Shown in pieces: positions 11,001 to 25,015 of a stretch of DNA of 64,000 nt. A program made the position numbers and the translations under genes. The notes under the pieces were generated by a model. It worked only from the letters and a program-made list of their open reading frames with translations, did no database searches and was not told the origin of the DNA. Origin of the DNA: Lamellibrachia satsuma (lineage: Eukaryota; Annelida; Polychaeta; Sabellida; Siboglinidae); the NCBI GenBank assembly GCA_033239005.1, contig BSQZ01000040.1, forward strand, positions 4,770,099-4,834,098, in the 5' to 3' direction. Each line of letters starts with the position of its first letter. The first letter of the stretch is position 1.

Positions 11001-14000
11001 GTACTTGAGATGAGCCAGAATTACAACAATCTCTACCAACTTTAGATACCACTGTAAAATGTGCACTGCACAATAAAGACATTTTATTACCCTTACTTGA
11101 GATGAGCCAGAATTACAACAATCTCTACCAACTTTAGATACCGCTGTAAAATGTGCACTGCACAATAAAGACATTTTATTACCCGTACTTGAGATGAGCC
11201 AGAATTACAACAATCTCTACCAACTTTAGATACCGCTGTAAAATGTGCACTGCACAATAAAGACATTTTATTACCCGTACTTGAGATGAGCCAGAATTAC
11301 AACAATCTCTACCAACTTTAGATACGGCTGTAAAATGTGCACTGCACAATAAAGACATTTTATTACCCGTACTTGAGATGAGCCAGAATTACAACAATCT
11401 CTACCAACTTTAGATACGGCTGTAAAATGTGCACTGCACAATAAAGACATTTTATTAACCGTACTTGAGATGAGCCAGAATTACAACAATCTCTACCAAC
11501 TTTAGATACGGCTGTAAAATGTGCACTGCACAATAAAGACATTTTATTAACCGTACTTGAGATGAGCCAGAATTACAACAATCTCTACCAACTTTAGATA
11601 CGGCTGTAAAATGTGCACTGCACAATAAAGACATTTTATTACCCGTACTTGAGATGAGCCAGAATTACAACAATCTCTACCAACTTTAGATACCGCTGTA
11701 AAATGTGCACTGCACAATAAAGACATTTTATTACCCGTACTTGAGATGAGCCAGAATTACAACAATCTCTACCAACTTTAGATATCGCTGTAAAATGTGC
11801 ACTGCACAATAAAGACACTTTATTACCCGTACTTGAGATGAGCCAGAATTACAACAATCTCTACCAACTTTAGATACCGCTGTAAAATGTGCACTGCACA
11901 ATAAAGACATTTTATTACCCGTACTTGAGATGAGCCAGAATTACAACAATCTCTGCCAACTTTAGATACCACTGTAAAATGTGCACTGCATAATAAAGAC
12001 ATTTTATTACCCGTACTTGAGATGAGCCAGAATTACAACAATCTCTACCAACTTTAGATAACACTGTAAAATGTGCACTGCACAATAAAAACATTTTATT
12101 ACCCGTACTTGAGATGAGCCAGAATTACAACAATCTCTACGAACTTTAGATACCATCGTAAAATGTGCACTGCACAATAAAGACATTATATTAACCGTAC
12201 TTGAGATGAGCCAGAATTACAACAATCTCTACCAACATTAGATACCGCCGTAAAATGTGCACTGCACAATAAAGACATTTTATTAACCGTACTTGAGATG
12301 AGCCAGAATTACAACAATCTCTACCAACTTTAAATACCGCCGTAAAATGTGCACTGCACAATAAAGACATTTTATTACCCGTACTTGAGATGAGCCAGAA
12401 TTACAACAATCTCTACCAACTTTAGATACCGCTGTAAAAAATGTGCACTGCACAATAAAGACATGTTATTACCCGTACTTGAGATGAGCCAGAATTACAA
12501 CAATCTCTACCAACTTTAGATACCGCTGTAAAATGTGCACTGCACAATAAAGACATTTTATTACCCGTACTTGAGATGAGCCAGAATTACAACAATCTCT
12601 ACCAACTTTAGATACCGCTGTAAAATGTGCACTGCACAATAAAGACATTTTATTAACCGTACTTGAGATGAGCCAGAATTACAACAATCTCTACCAACTT
12701 TAGATACGGCTGTAAAATGTGCACTACACAATAAAGACATTTTATTAACCGTACTTGAGATGAGCCAGAATTACAACAATCTCTACCAACTTTAGATACC
12801 GCTGTAAAATGTACACTGCACAATAAAGACATTTTATTACCCGTACTTGAGATGAGCCAGAATTACAACAATCTCTACCAACTTTAGATACCGCTGTAAA
12901 ATGTGCACTGCACAATAAAGACATTTTATTACCCGTACTTGAGATGAGCCAGAATTACAACAATCTCTACCAACTTTAGATACCGCTGTAAAATGTGCAC
13001 TGCACAATAAAGACATTTTATTACCCGTACTTGAGATGAGCCAGAATTACAACAATCTCTACCAACTTTAGATACCGCTGTAAAATGTGCACTGCACAAT
13101 AAAGACATTTTATTACCCGTACTTGAGATGAGCCAGAATTACAACAATCTCTACCAACTTTAGATACCGCTGTAAAATGTGCACTGCACAATAAAGACAT
13201 TTTATTACCCGTACTTGAGATGAGCCAGAATTACAACAATCTCTACCAACTTTAGATACCGCTGTAAAATGTGCACTGCACAATAAAGACATTTTATTAC
13301 CCGTACTTGAGATGAGCCAGAATTACAACAATCTCTACCAACTTTAGATACCGCTGTAAAATGTGCACTGCACAATAAAGACATTTTATTACCCGTACTT
13401 GAGATGAGCCAGAATTACAACAATCTCTACCAACTTTAGATACCGCTGTAAAATGTGCACTGCACAATAAAGACATTTTATTACCCGTACTTGAGATGAG
13501 CCAGAATTACAACAATCTCTACCAACTTTAGATACCGCTGTAAAATGTGCACTGCACAATAAAGACATTTTATTACCCGTACTTGAGATGAGCCAGAATT
13601 ACAACAATCTCTACCAACTTTAGATACGGCTGTAAAATGTGCACTGCACAATAAAGACATTTTATTAACCGTACTTGAGATGAGCCAGAATTACAACAAT
13701 CTCTACCAACTTTAGATACGGCTGTAAAATGTGCACTGCACAATAAAGACATTTTATTACCCGTACTTGAGATGAGCCAGAATTACAACAATCTCTACCA
13801 ACTTTAGATACCGCTGTAAAATGTGCACTGCACAATAAAGACATTTTATTACCCGTACTTGAGATGAGCCAGAATTACAACAATCTCTACCAATTTTAGA
13901 TACCGCTGTAAAATGTGCACTGCACAATAAAGACATTTTATTACCCGTACTTGAGATGAGCCAGAATTACAACAATCTCTACCAACTTTAGATACCGCTG

Positions 14001-14584
14001 TAAAATGTGCACTGCACAATAAAGACATTTTATTACCCGTACTTGAGATGAGCCAGAATTACAACAATCTCTACCAACTTTAGATACCGCTGTAAAATGT
14101 GCACTGCACAATAAAGACATTTTATTACCCGTACTTGAGATGAGCCAGAATTACAACAATCTCTACCAACTTTAGATACCGCTGTAAAATGTGCACTGCA
14201 CAATAAAGACATTTTATTACCCGTACTTGAGATGAGCCAGAATTACAACAATCTCTACCAATTTTAGATACCGCTGTAAAATGTGCACTGCACAATAAAG
14301 ACATTTTATTACCCGTACTTGAGATGAGCCAGAATTACAACAATCTCTACCAACTTTAGATACCGCTGTAAAATGTGCACTGCACAATAAAGACATTTTA
14401 TTACCCGTACTTGAGATGAGCCAGAATTACAACAATCTCTACCAACTTTAGATACCGCTGTAAAATGTGCACTGCACAATAAAGACATTTTATTACCCGT
14501 ACTTGAGATGAGCCAGAATTACAACAATCTCTACCAACTTTAGATACCACTGTAAAATGTGCACTGCACAATAAAGACATTTTA
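8045..14584. repeat. 92-bp satellite, about 71 copies, AATAAA in each
   Basis: The head-to-tail array has a period of 92 bp, for example the ACCCG landmark at 8146 and 8238. Nearly every unit contains CACAATAAAGACA, that is, an AATAAA in the sense of the upstream gene. The first unit starts 17 bp after the stop codon of gene copy 2. A diverged single unit lies at about 5386-5476 behind gene copy 1, so the array grew from this 3' flank. Variant units recur at higher order: CATTATATTA occurs at 8321, 9609 and 12184, distances of 14 and about 28 units. The array ends abruptly in a LINE. Confidence 0.97.
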
Positions 14585-14831
14585 CCTAGCTCGTGTTCCA
14601 GATCTATTAGGTGTAGGTGTCTTAAAAAACTGTTTAGAATGTGTTATTCGTTTAGCCTATATATTTAACAAACCCATACAAACGAGTCAAATACCACACG
14701 ATTGGAGTGATGCAAATGTAACGCTAATCTACAAAAAGGTCCACGAAACAACTGTGACAATGACATATCCGTCTCATTCACCAGCCAAGTCCTAAAACTG
14801 TTAGAAAGAATAAGCCAAGTCAAGACGGTTT

Positions 14832-15375
14832 GCTTAAAGCGAAACAAAAGTCATGGTTTTCGACCTATGCACAGGTCTATAGTAAACATATGGAGTTATC
14901 ACGCCAGAGGTTTACTAGGAAAACCTTAATAACCATACGTCACGAGTGCTATACCCGGGAACATTAGCTCGCCAAATGAAAATATATTTTTATACACATA
15001 TATTATTCCTATGCTTGCCAATAGGATATGGCCATGCTACTTGCGTCCAAGCTCAACTTTTGCAACATTCATTTGTTTTTAAACTAGTCTTCTTTCGTTT
15101 GTTTGATACTTTGTGTTCTGTGTATGCCGGCCTCCCTTAATAAGTAACTATAAGTCTTGTAGTCTAAGTAACCCCGATTTCAAAAATTGCGCTTGCGATT
15201 ATCCGTCATGTCAGCCTCTAGTCAACCGGAGAAATGCCCGGAATCTCCAACTTTTAAAACACATTCTGAGTAAATCACTGGCGTGATATTCTTGATTTTA
15301 GTTGCACGTGGTTAATTTTTATTATATCTTTTAGGTGCATAGCTCCAAAACCATGACTTCTGTTTCGCTTTAAGC
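14832..15375. mobile_element. MITE with about 44-bp TIRs, nested in LINE
   Basis: The left end (from 14832, GCTTAAAGCGAAACA...) and right end (to 15375, ...TGTTTCGCTTTAAGC) are inverted repeats of about 44 bp with a few mismatches, running up to GCATAGGTCG/GCATAGCTCC. The LINE reading resumes right after it. Related copies lie at 56981-57366 (both ends) and 27113 onward (one end). No transposase is present, so it is non-autonomous. Confidence 0.85.
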
Positions 15376-15501
15376 TAGCTGACATAAACAATATTATCAG
15401 TTGTGAACAACGTGGTTTTCAAACCAAATGTTCATGAATTACGCAACTATTATAAAGTCTTCACGAATGGACTGCAAATACAAATAACAGTGCTGAAGCT
15501 G

Positions 15502-15802
<301 letters not shown>

Positions 15803-16967
15803 AGACAAAATGGCAATAAAGACAAAGCGCTGCTACGGATTCAATCCATCCTAGCAGGTAGAATGCAGAGTGTGGTCCTAAGAAATGGTCATTCATCATG
15901 GAAAAATATCAGAAGTGGGGTTCCTCAAGGCTCAATTCTATGCCCATTACTATTTTTATTATATAATATGCAAACGATCTACCGAACTCAGTTAAGACAG
16001 CAACCAAAATGTTTGATGAGGAAACAAAACTCAATTCACAGATTTCTACCTTAGCTGACTGTGATGCTCTCCAACATGATCTAAGCAAACATGCAGTTAT
16101 GATAACCCAAAGCCATGCACCCCAATAAAATATATTACAACAAAGGCAAATATCAACGTATATTACTAATTAAACGATGTTTTGAAATAGATCAGAAAAG
16201 ATAATAAAGACCTCATATAAATCAATGATACGACCAGTGCTGTAATAGACTTCGACAAGCTCGGAACCCTTTTTATCAAACGATATAAATGTATTAAAAA
16301 AGTTCAGAAGAGAGCGCAGAAACTCAACAGAACACCTCTCGAATCAGTTCCTTTGGAATAGAGAGACGTCTTGAGGCGGTCCCCTGTGAGGTATATAAAT
16401 ATGTCAGTGGCCTAAACAGGCATAACCCAGAGCTGTTTTACCAATGACGCAGCAATCTGAAGGGCCACAATTTAAAGCTAAAGAAAATATGCTTTTATAC
16501 AGAGATCCGTAAACACTTCTTCACAAATCGTGTTATCGATTATTGGAACAAACGTCCTGAAGTCATGCCAGCGCCTACTCTGAACGCCTTCAAGAAGAAA
16601 TTGAGGCCACCGGCTAAAAGAGACTATGCAACCAGGTATACCACGTAGGTTAGGTAAGTAATTATGTTGCGTATGCTCAAGTGCACGGTTGCAATGAAGT
16701 AACAAGTCGTAAACAACAATAGCGTTGCCATACCAACATATCACTTCGTAACTGTCTATTTACAATTCATACAATACAATACATTATAAAATACTTCTCT
16801 TCTTTTCGGCAGCTCACGAAAACAAGACGTGAAGACGTGAAGCAGTTCCTAAAAATGTATGATCAAATTGCCGAAGCGATGATATGCTAAGTGGTTCCAC
16901 TGTTGGGGAATGTGAGTTGAGTCGGGTAGTAGCGGGTATGCCATTTTTAAAAGCAATGCACAACAAT

Positions 16968-17363
16968 TGTCCGACCCATTACGTAACTTTTTGCCTAGAA
17001 ACCGCCGCAATAGTTTTGCCTAGCAACCAGATCCGACGAGCTAACAAACATGGCTTTCGCAATAATTGTTTGGCGAATTTAGCGAAAAATACGACGAATT
17101 CCGACTTCTTGCATTCACGGAGGTCATGGCTGCTATAGCTTGCCGGACCCGGTTGCTACGCAGAACATCACGCAATGTATCTGACAACTCACCGATCCAG
17201 AGTCTCATTTTGCTACATACTGTTCTTGCTGAACAAAATGTGCCTTTCTTTTGTTCGGGCTATAAATGCAACGAAAAATACCACGGAATATCCGACAGCG
17301 GTGGCCACGTCTGTTTGAAGGATCTAGTTGCTAGGCACAAAATCACGTAATGTACCTGACAAT
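16968..17363. mobile_element. MITE with TGTC...GACA inverted ends
   Basis: The left end TGTCCGACCCATTACGTAAC and the right end (reverse complement TGTCAGGTACATTACGTGAT) are inverted over about 36 bp, including TTGCCTAG-type sequence. A further internal copy of the right-end motif lies at about 17,149-17,190. No ORF resembles a transposase; the plus-strand ORFs here are not recognised. Confidence 0.75.
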
Positions 17364-20300
17364 TTTTATTGGTTTAATTAAATGTATGATGGACATTGCA
17401 ACACTGGTTTTGTCAGCATCACCAATATATCATATGCAGTAGTATAATAAATACAACAAATACTATAGAACACTGAATGTATTTGTTGTTTGCATGTCAT
17501 GGTGGGTTAATTGATGGTGGAGTTGGCACAAATGCTTGTGCCCGTGAAGTTGTGAGAGGTAGCTACTGTATGATAATCGCATTGAATTAATATAACACCA
17601 TTATATTTTGAATACAGTGGGGAAGTACGTTTTGACAAAAGTATGCCTTCACGTGAAATTGCCCCTAGATGCTGATTACTAATTCTCCGAAGTAAATTTT
17701 TTTTTTAAATCGTTTACCAAATGTCAGACACAATTTTGTGCAATTATACAGGATAATTTTGAAGTGTAGCCGTTTGAACGTGTCATTCATTATCTTACTG
17801 GCTATTAACCGTTCGGGTAGCCTAGACTTATTGGCATTGCTCTGCAGACGAAATGACTCGTGAACATCTCGTTCACGGTCCATTCGCGTCGACCTTACTC
17901 TAACTCTATCCGCGCGAAGACGAAACGAAAATAAAACTATTTCAGCACACATGACATGTAATGTTTGTTTTTCATTGTACTATGACATAAAATGCGCCAT
18001 TGGTACAAACACGCCCACTCGGTAGGCCTATAGTGCAGAAAGATCAAATAGTTTTAAAAAGTAGTGGAACATTCAATGCCGAACGAGTAGCCGTATTTGA
18101 GAATTCGAGTTCAACTTTTGTTTAAACGTTATTAATTTACATCTGATTTTCATAGACAATACTCGAATACGAATTAACATACGAATATGAAGTTGAATAT
18201 GTTTGAACACACTATATCATAGTCACTTTGACTCGATTTAGCAGTTCTTATACATGGGTAAATAACTTAATTAAACCGGACTCCCGTGAAAGACTTTTCT
18301 ATATCTTTACCACTGCACTCCAATGTCTATAATTTGACCATAATGGGTTTACATATTGTATCATGGAATTGTCTAATGTCACTCGTCGTTATACCACACA
18401 TTCTGTGTACATCGTTGTATGTTAGTATCAGGTCTTTAATCATGATTTAATGTGTCCATGATATTCATCAGATCTATCTCTCATGTATGCTATTTTATCG
18501 CGTGTCCTTTTATGTGGAATTATGCGCATTTTAACGTATCTTCTCCGGAAACGGAGGTCAAATAATAATGATAATGATATTGGTAATAATAATGATAATA
18601 ATAATAATAATAATAATAATCATCATCGTCGTCGTCGTCGTCAAAATAATAATAACTACGTGTAAGAAGTCATAAAAAGTGCGAAGTCAAACGACACTAA
18701 TTATAGCTCATGACAAATGCTGGTGCGGCGAAATGAAACGAAATCGCTACTCCGAGCGCCGGCCAGGAGCACTTAACAGGTAATTAATCATCGCGTAATG
18801 GGTCTAGTTCCTTCGCGCCTCGGAGCGGCCCGTTCGTTACGGCTGTGACAGTCGCCTGTTGGCAGACGTGGCTTTATCAAGTTGTATTTAAAGGAATGTA
18901 CGACGCTGTTCATTGGCTAACTCGTAGGGAGCTATAAATTATGTTTCGTATAACTGAATGTCTCCATTCTCAAATGTTTTCGAAGTAGGTTTATTAAAAA
19001 AGAGGTCTACTTTAAGCCGATGTGTTAACAAGTAGAATACTGTGTTCACTCCACTAATTACCGGATATCTGTCGTGAAGCTGACCTTTATAATAGCATAA
19101 TGTTGGGAAAACATATAGTTGTGAACCCGGTGCTGGGCATGATAGTCGTTTTATCGTGAATATTACAGCATCACGAATAACTTCCATGTAGAGGGCGCCA
19201 GGTGGACAATAATATAATGTATGAACTTAGCGAAATAAGCGAGAACGTACAAGCAAGCACACCCGGCACAAACTTATCGTTGCTGTATAAGCACGTATAA
19301 AAAGTATTAAACATCAAACACAAATCACAAGTTGTTTTAATATATCCGTTCGGTATTTGGTGATAACCTTAGTTTTTGTTGCATGGGACATGTATACAAC
19401 TAATAAAAACATTCGTATCGCCTTGCTATTTTTCTCTTTCGGAAACAGGATTTGATGGAGACGGGATAATGGTAGGCACAGGACATCATTGGATTCTCCT
19501 CATGTCACCAGTAGTGTTTGGCGCTAGGCATGACATTTCCAGAAAGGGGACAGACCTCCTCATCTGTTCCCTGTCGACAATTTAAGCAACAATTCCAATA
19601 AACCTAATTACATTTATATCAAATTTAAATGCATTCAATTGACATGACGTGCTATCACGGTACAATCTTATCAGCCTAGTCTATCCAACCTTTTCTGACT
19701 ATAGCAACACCAACTATAGATTAAAGAAGACGGTGAACGCCTGTGGGATTTAACCGTGATATATCATCATGGTAAATGTCACATCACCGTAAAATTTACC
19801 GCAATAGTTTGTGAAATGCATGCACTTATATTTCTACATGAATTGAATTGTTTGTGTCATATGTATAGTAGTTGTTGACGTCTATCCCACTATAGTTCCT
19901 CGCATATACTTTTTTATTTGTGCCATGTGTGTCCTTGTTATTGCACTCGTATAGTATTCAAACAGCAGTAATGTGCGACATAACTCGCCCATTTTCGCTT
20001 GTAAGGACATATGTATTGTGAACACAACGGCCGCTAGCCGTCGAGAGACCATTATGAATGGTCTCATGCGTCATGCATATATGAATTTGCAGCGAGAACG
20101 AGTCCATCTTTCCGAGCAATGAAAACATATATAATGTACGCCTATACATTAAATTTGGTTGCACAGTTCAACATATGCATTAACATTACAAAAGGTTGCA
20201 GTTGAACATTAGAAGGGGGTACTTTAAAATAGGGTATGTGTGACGTTATGACCCGGGGTTACAGGAGATCACAGGATTGTGTATGCGTGAAGATTATAAG

Positions 20301-21519
20301 AGCGAACAACGATTACACGTCGAATCAGAAGAGTATTCATAATTGAACAGTAGCATTACGTCACACCAAAGTTACAATGTAATAACATCATATAATTTAT
20401 GTAAACAAATAATGTTGATATCACAATTGGCTTTTCTGCTAAGCTGTTGCCACAAAATAGTTATTTAAGATTACATGCAGTAAGTAACAATATAAGGTTG
20501 ATATACATTTGTTCGAATCGAAAACATATTCAGTTCAGCAGGATATCGCGATATCTAAAACGTCTATGTGACAAAACAGGGGCATAACAAGCCACTCACA
20601 CGTGCAGCCCATACAAACACGAGTAGCAGTAATCTGAAATAATGTTCAAACCAATACGACCAGCATCGTATTTAACGCATGAATAATAAAACAGTTATAC
20701 TTAATGGTGCAATTTCCGACTCCGATAACGACAAATCTGCGAATGGATTTCGAGATAGGGGCACTATTTGCTGACACGCAATAGTCGCAACAGTAGACTC
20801 AGGAGAGACTGCCCCATATAGCTAATTGTAATCGCCAGATGGCGAATATGTCATCATCCGAATTTAGAACTGTTTAATGACAAGAGATTTCGGTTAAAAT
20901 AAAGCATCTTGGTATATCTATAGAATATGTAATTTGAATAAAATAAATATTTATACATGTAACAATTCTCTTGCTGATGGCAACATACAATTATTGGATT
21001 GTTCCAAATGCATTTCATTTACAACTGTGTTTAGATCCCTCTCGACTACGCTTATGTAAACCAGTAACCTCAAAATGATCCAGTTAAAATGGACAGTTCG
21101 AAATAAAAGCACATGGTTTTGAGACAAGTAGAAATGTTGTTTACGTTCCGTGGTGCGGCTCACACATTAATATATTTTAAAATATCCAATTGGATAATAT
21201 CGATCAGAATCAAATGGAGAACAACAGTTTGACTCAAATGTAATTTGGCTGGAAATATTGAGCAGTAGTTGCGTTTGCATCTGGTCACTTTCCAGTTTGG
21301 TTTTTAAAATGATATCGTATATAATCCTATATAATCGATAAGAATGGTTGTCAAACCACATGGTTAAAACCCATAAAATGTCCAGATGTTTACATGAACA
21401 TGTTGAAAATGCCATATATCTAGGTGTAATTAGTTATAGTGATCTGAAGGACGACGAAGATATGCTAAGATATATGCGTAGTCAGCTCTAACAGTATCAT
21501 TAAAAAATGTCATAACCGT
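17364..21519. other. Gene-free stretch
   Basis: I see no supported exon. An (AAT)n/(GTC)n microsatellite lies at about 18,556-18,655. A GC-richer island at about 18,730-18,860 stands out from the AT-rich background but has no clear ORF. A minus-strand ORF at 18939-19187 has no flanking splice sites or domain that I recognise. Confidence 0.5.
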
Positions 21520-21612
21520 TCTGTTGAGGATATAGGCGCTATTTAAGTTCATTATTATTAGTAGTAGTAGTAGTAGTATTACTATTATTGTTGTTTTTAT
21601 TATTATTATCTA
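21520..21612 (+). mobile_element. LINE 3' end with (ATT)n tail
   Basis: GAGGATATAGGCGCTATTTAAG followed by ATT/AGT repeats is the typical end of a CR1/Rex-type LINE. The same block is found at about 24,970-25,010. Confidence 0.65.
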
Positions 21613-22159
21613 TTGATCTATTTTTGGACAATTTATTGTTCTCACCGTTGGGTAAATTTTAATAAGAACAATTACTTGAAACTTAAAGTTGCCAACAACA
21701 ACATGCAGGCGGATTTTAGGATACAACAGGCGGGACAGCGCTAGTAGCAAGTTTATTAGCTAAAGTTTATTAGCAATTCCATCGATAACTTTGACGCCTC
21801 ATTGCGTACTCTATTTATGGTTTTACAAATATATGACATTGAAAATGATTTGATAAAACGTAACCAATTGTATAAGCATTGTTAATGTGGTCTAAATGTT
21901 CACGAGAACTTCGTTGTATACAATACTTGTTATTATATTTGTTGCGTATTTATATTTGTTTTACATATGTAAATATATTTGTTACATATTGTATAACCTG
22001 TGTATTCTTTTTAACTTATCTATATTTTAACGTATTCCTTTTTAATTTATTGTTCTTAATGCATATTTGTCTATACAAGATTGTACCTGAAATAAAAGTA
22101 TTCGTTAATGCTGCACAACGAGGAGAATATCTTGCATAATGTTACATCCTACCACTCAC

Positions 22160-23007
22160 CTGCAGTGATCGGCCAAGTTGAACTACGCGAGATGCGTTAT
22201 GACACCCGTCAAGACCAAGGGCCACAACCACTGTGTCACTCCGTCCCTCGTCTCCCGTCGAGGCCTCCCACTTCACCCGGACAGAATCGACGCTGACGTG
22301 TCTGGCGTCAGTGATGCGGAGCGGCGAGTGTCTCACTAGATAATCACACACCACGACGTGGACATTTATGAGGGCACCGTTAACAATAGCGGCGAGTGTC
22401 ACAGAAAGTGCGGCTGTATTGTGTTCACTGTGCAGATGGTGTCGGCGATGGTAGCGTTTGTCGCGACAGTAACAGCGATAATGCTAGCGAAAATGACTGT
22501 TGTGGTGATGATTGACGGGTGACATCGCAAGCGGTGACACTTACTGTATAGCGATAGCAATAACACTTACAGTGGGTTTGACCATTGAAGCACTGTCGAA
22601 ACCTAAACAAGACAAACTTTAAAGAATTTTTCACAAAAGAATTTCCCACTGCAATTTTATTTCGCCTAAGTCGTACACTTCACAGTGTATATTTTTGGCA
22701 TAGCTGTTCTAAGTCTGGTAACCGCATTAAATGCAAATGATTATATTCGTTAACATAATGACGGTGACATGTTCAAATTGTGTAGCACTACCAAAGTTAA
22801 TGCATATGATTCATACGCCTGCTAGTTAACAGGTGCTGTGAGGTTACTTAACTATTTACGCACAATGAACTCGAGAAAAGACAAAAACCTGCACCCAGTG
22901 TTCTACGAGAAAGGAAACTCACCTGGCGACCCGAACGCGGCTGTCGAGAGTGACGTCACTGCTGCCATCAGCAAGACAAAGACGCGAGCAACTGTTGTGA
23001 TAATCAT
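22160..23007 (-). CDS. 5' exons of a secreted/membrane FN3-like gene
   Basis: Two minus-strand exons fit together. Exon 1 (23007..22923) starts at an ATG with A at -3 and encodes a 28-residue signal peptide (hydrophobic core VFVLLMAAVTSL) before a CAG|GTGAGT donor in phase 1. Exon 2 (22413..22160) starts after an ACAG acceptor needing one carried base, runs 84 codons, and ends at a CTGCAG|GTGAGT donor in phase 0. Exon 2 contains PLRITDARHVSVDSVRVKWEAS, which resembles the first strands of a fibronectin type III domain, then a region with one Cys and an N-glycosylation sequon (NAS). Later exons were not found; they would lie below 22,160. The product would be a receptor-like or secreted protein. 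Exon 2 and the phase match are the best evidence; the FN3 call is tentative. Confidence 0.5.
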
Positions 23008-23796
23008 TGTCGCCAATGGGTATGTCCAGCGAGTAGGTCCTCAGAAGGTTTCTCCAACACGACTTGTCACTCGTGACTTCGAGACTTGGAATTTTAAACA
23101 CTAGCAGCAAATTCGATGGCTTATCCCCGCGCAAGCTAGTCAAGTTCGTATGACGTTCGGATTAACATCAAACATCAAACACAAACGAATGGTGTTCGCC
23201 TGGTATATTTCTGTAGCATTCAAACGAACGCAAACCTATCGTTGTACGTACTCCGTGCTATCACTCACGATATCAACATCGCATGTAACTGAAATAAAAC
23301 AAACTCGCAGTGCCAACTAGCAGCCCTTTCCATCTCGGCGTCGTATATCACGCGTGCTGGTATATTCAGCGATGAATGACGGGCGACACCGCTGTCAAAT
23401 CACCAGGCTGCAACATGTGACGCCAGCACAATCGGCGTCAGCGTATCAAATGCACCGCTTAACTGCCATAATTGTCGCGCGCCAATGAGTGGATGATTGG
23501 TCTCGTCACTGTCGCCCGTCCAGGGGCCGGTCTACTCGCGAACCTAATCCAGGCGTTGCTTTATTGGATTGCCTTTATTTCTGCTTTCGGTGTTGTTGTT
23601 TTTTTTGAGCAACGATTGTTATCAATCTCATCGGTGTCATCAATTTTGCTATTGTAATAATGTTGTGTTAATTGCTTATCCTTCTCTAAATACTGTTGTT
23701 CTTAATGTTTCTCTACGTTCGTGTAGCTATATTAGACCATACAGTGCATAGTAAGCCAACTGGATTTAAGCGTATACACGATATTATATTTGCTAT

Positions 23797-24035
<239 letters not shown>

Positions 24036-24706
24036 AGCTATTAGAATGATCAACATCAACATGAAATGGTCGTGGTTATGTGTTTTGTGGGAATATATAA
24101 GCTTTGACCAAAATCAATCAATCAGTTTTATTTCTGCGAGGTTTAGACTAGTGAATATTTACGATCTCCCACATTCCCTTTTAAGAAATGCCAGGGCCAT
24201 GTAGGCAATATTATGATAATTTCCCCCTATTTCCGTATATATCATTTCAATACTCACTATTATTATGTTAGCAAAATGAAACTAAAAATATGCCCGCAAT
24301 ATTAGCGAGTAATAAACATGTAGTAACATAACAAGAAACAAAATATAGGCAAATACTGTACACTAGGGTAAGACAGAGTAATATAAACGTAACTGAATCA
24401 GAATAAAATAGAGTATGTGTAATTGTGAAACATAATGGCAACATTTTGTTTCACATGGCTGTGTCGAGGATATTACTGCAGCGGTACAAAATGGACAGGC
24501 GGTGCTTCAGAAGAGATTATCCATACATACTACAAAGGCGTCACAATTATCTTGTTATACTCCAGCTTCCTGTTTCTTATTGAATTAATTTTAAGCTGTC
24601 CACTCTTACATATCGTGCTCTATCTACACAACAACCACCCTACTTGGCTATTCTCTTGCATCTTTCAAATATCCCTAGGCAGCTAAGATAATAAATTTCA
24701 CAACAA

Positions 24707-25015
24707 CTTAGTGTGCCTAAAACAAAACTTAACTTGGGTAAACGTGCTTTCTCTGTCGCTGTGCCTAGGGTCTGGAATTAATTCCCTATCACTTTGAAAA
24801 CATCTGAAACTATTGCTATTTTCCGGAAAAAAAAATCAAGACATATTTATTTCAAATTGCATTTCCAACATAAATCTTCGTTTGTCCATCGTTCTGATAA
24901 TAACTTTTGCGCGTCCCTGTTCATGACTATGCTTAATGATTATGTTTTGTTGCGCCTCTGAGCTCAGGTTCCTGAGGATATAGGCGCCATAGAAGTTAAT
25001 TAGTATGATTATTTT
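24707..25015 (+). mobile_element. 3' end of a LINE (ORF2 C-terminus and tail)
   Basis: The translation from about 24,707 reads VPKTKLNLGKRAFSVAVPRVWN, then after a stop LKTSETIAIFRKK. This is the conserved end of CR1/Rex-type ORF2 (RAFS-x-APxLWNSLP ... F+xxLKT). It is followed by the tail GAGGATATAGGCGCCATAGAAG shared with 21,528. It is 5' truncated and inactive. Confidence 0.75.

Noticed and set aside
8045..14584. CRISPR-like array
   Set aside because: Units are contiguous 92-bp repeats without unique spacers, in a eukaryotic genome; it is a satellite.
22838..23104. Plus-strand 88-codon ORF beginning MRLLNYL
   Set aside because: Antisense to the signal-peptide exon, which has a better start and a perfect donor; the plus reading has no domain.
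24435..24686. 83-codon plus ORF with hydrophobic stretch
   Set aside because: Sits directly before a LINE 3' fragment, no homology seen; probably random or element-derived.
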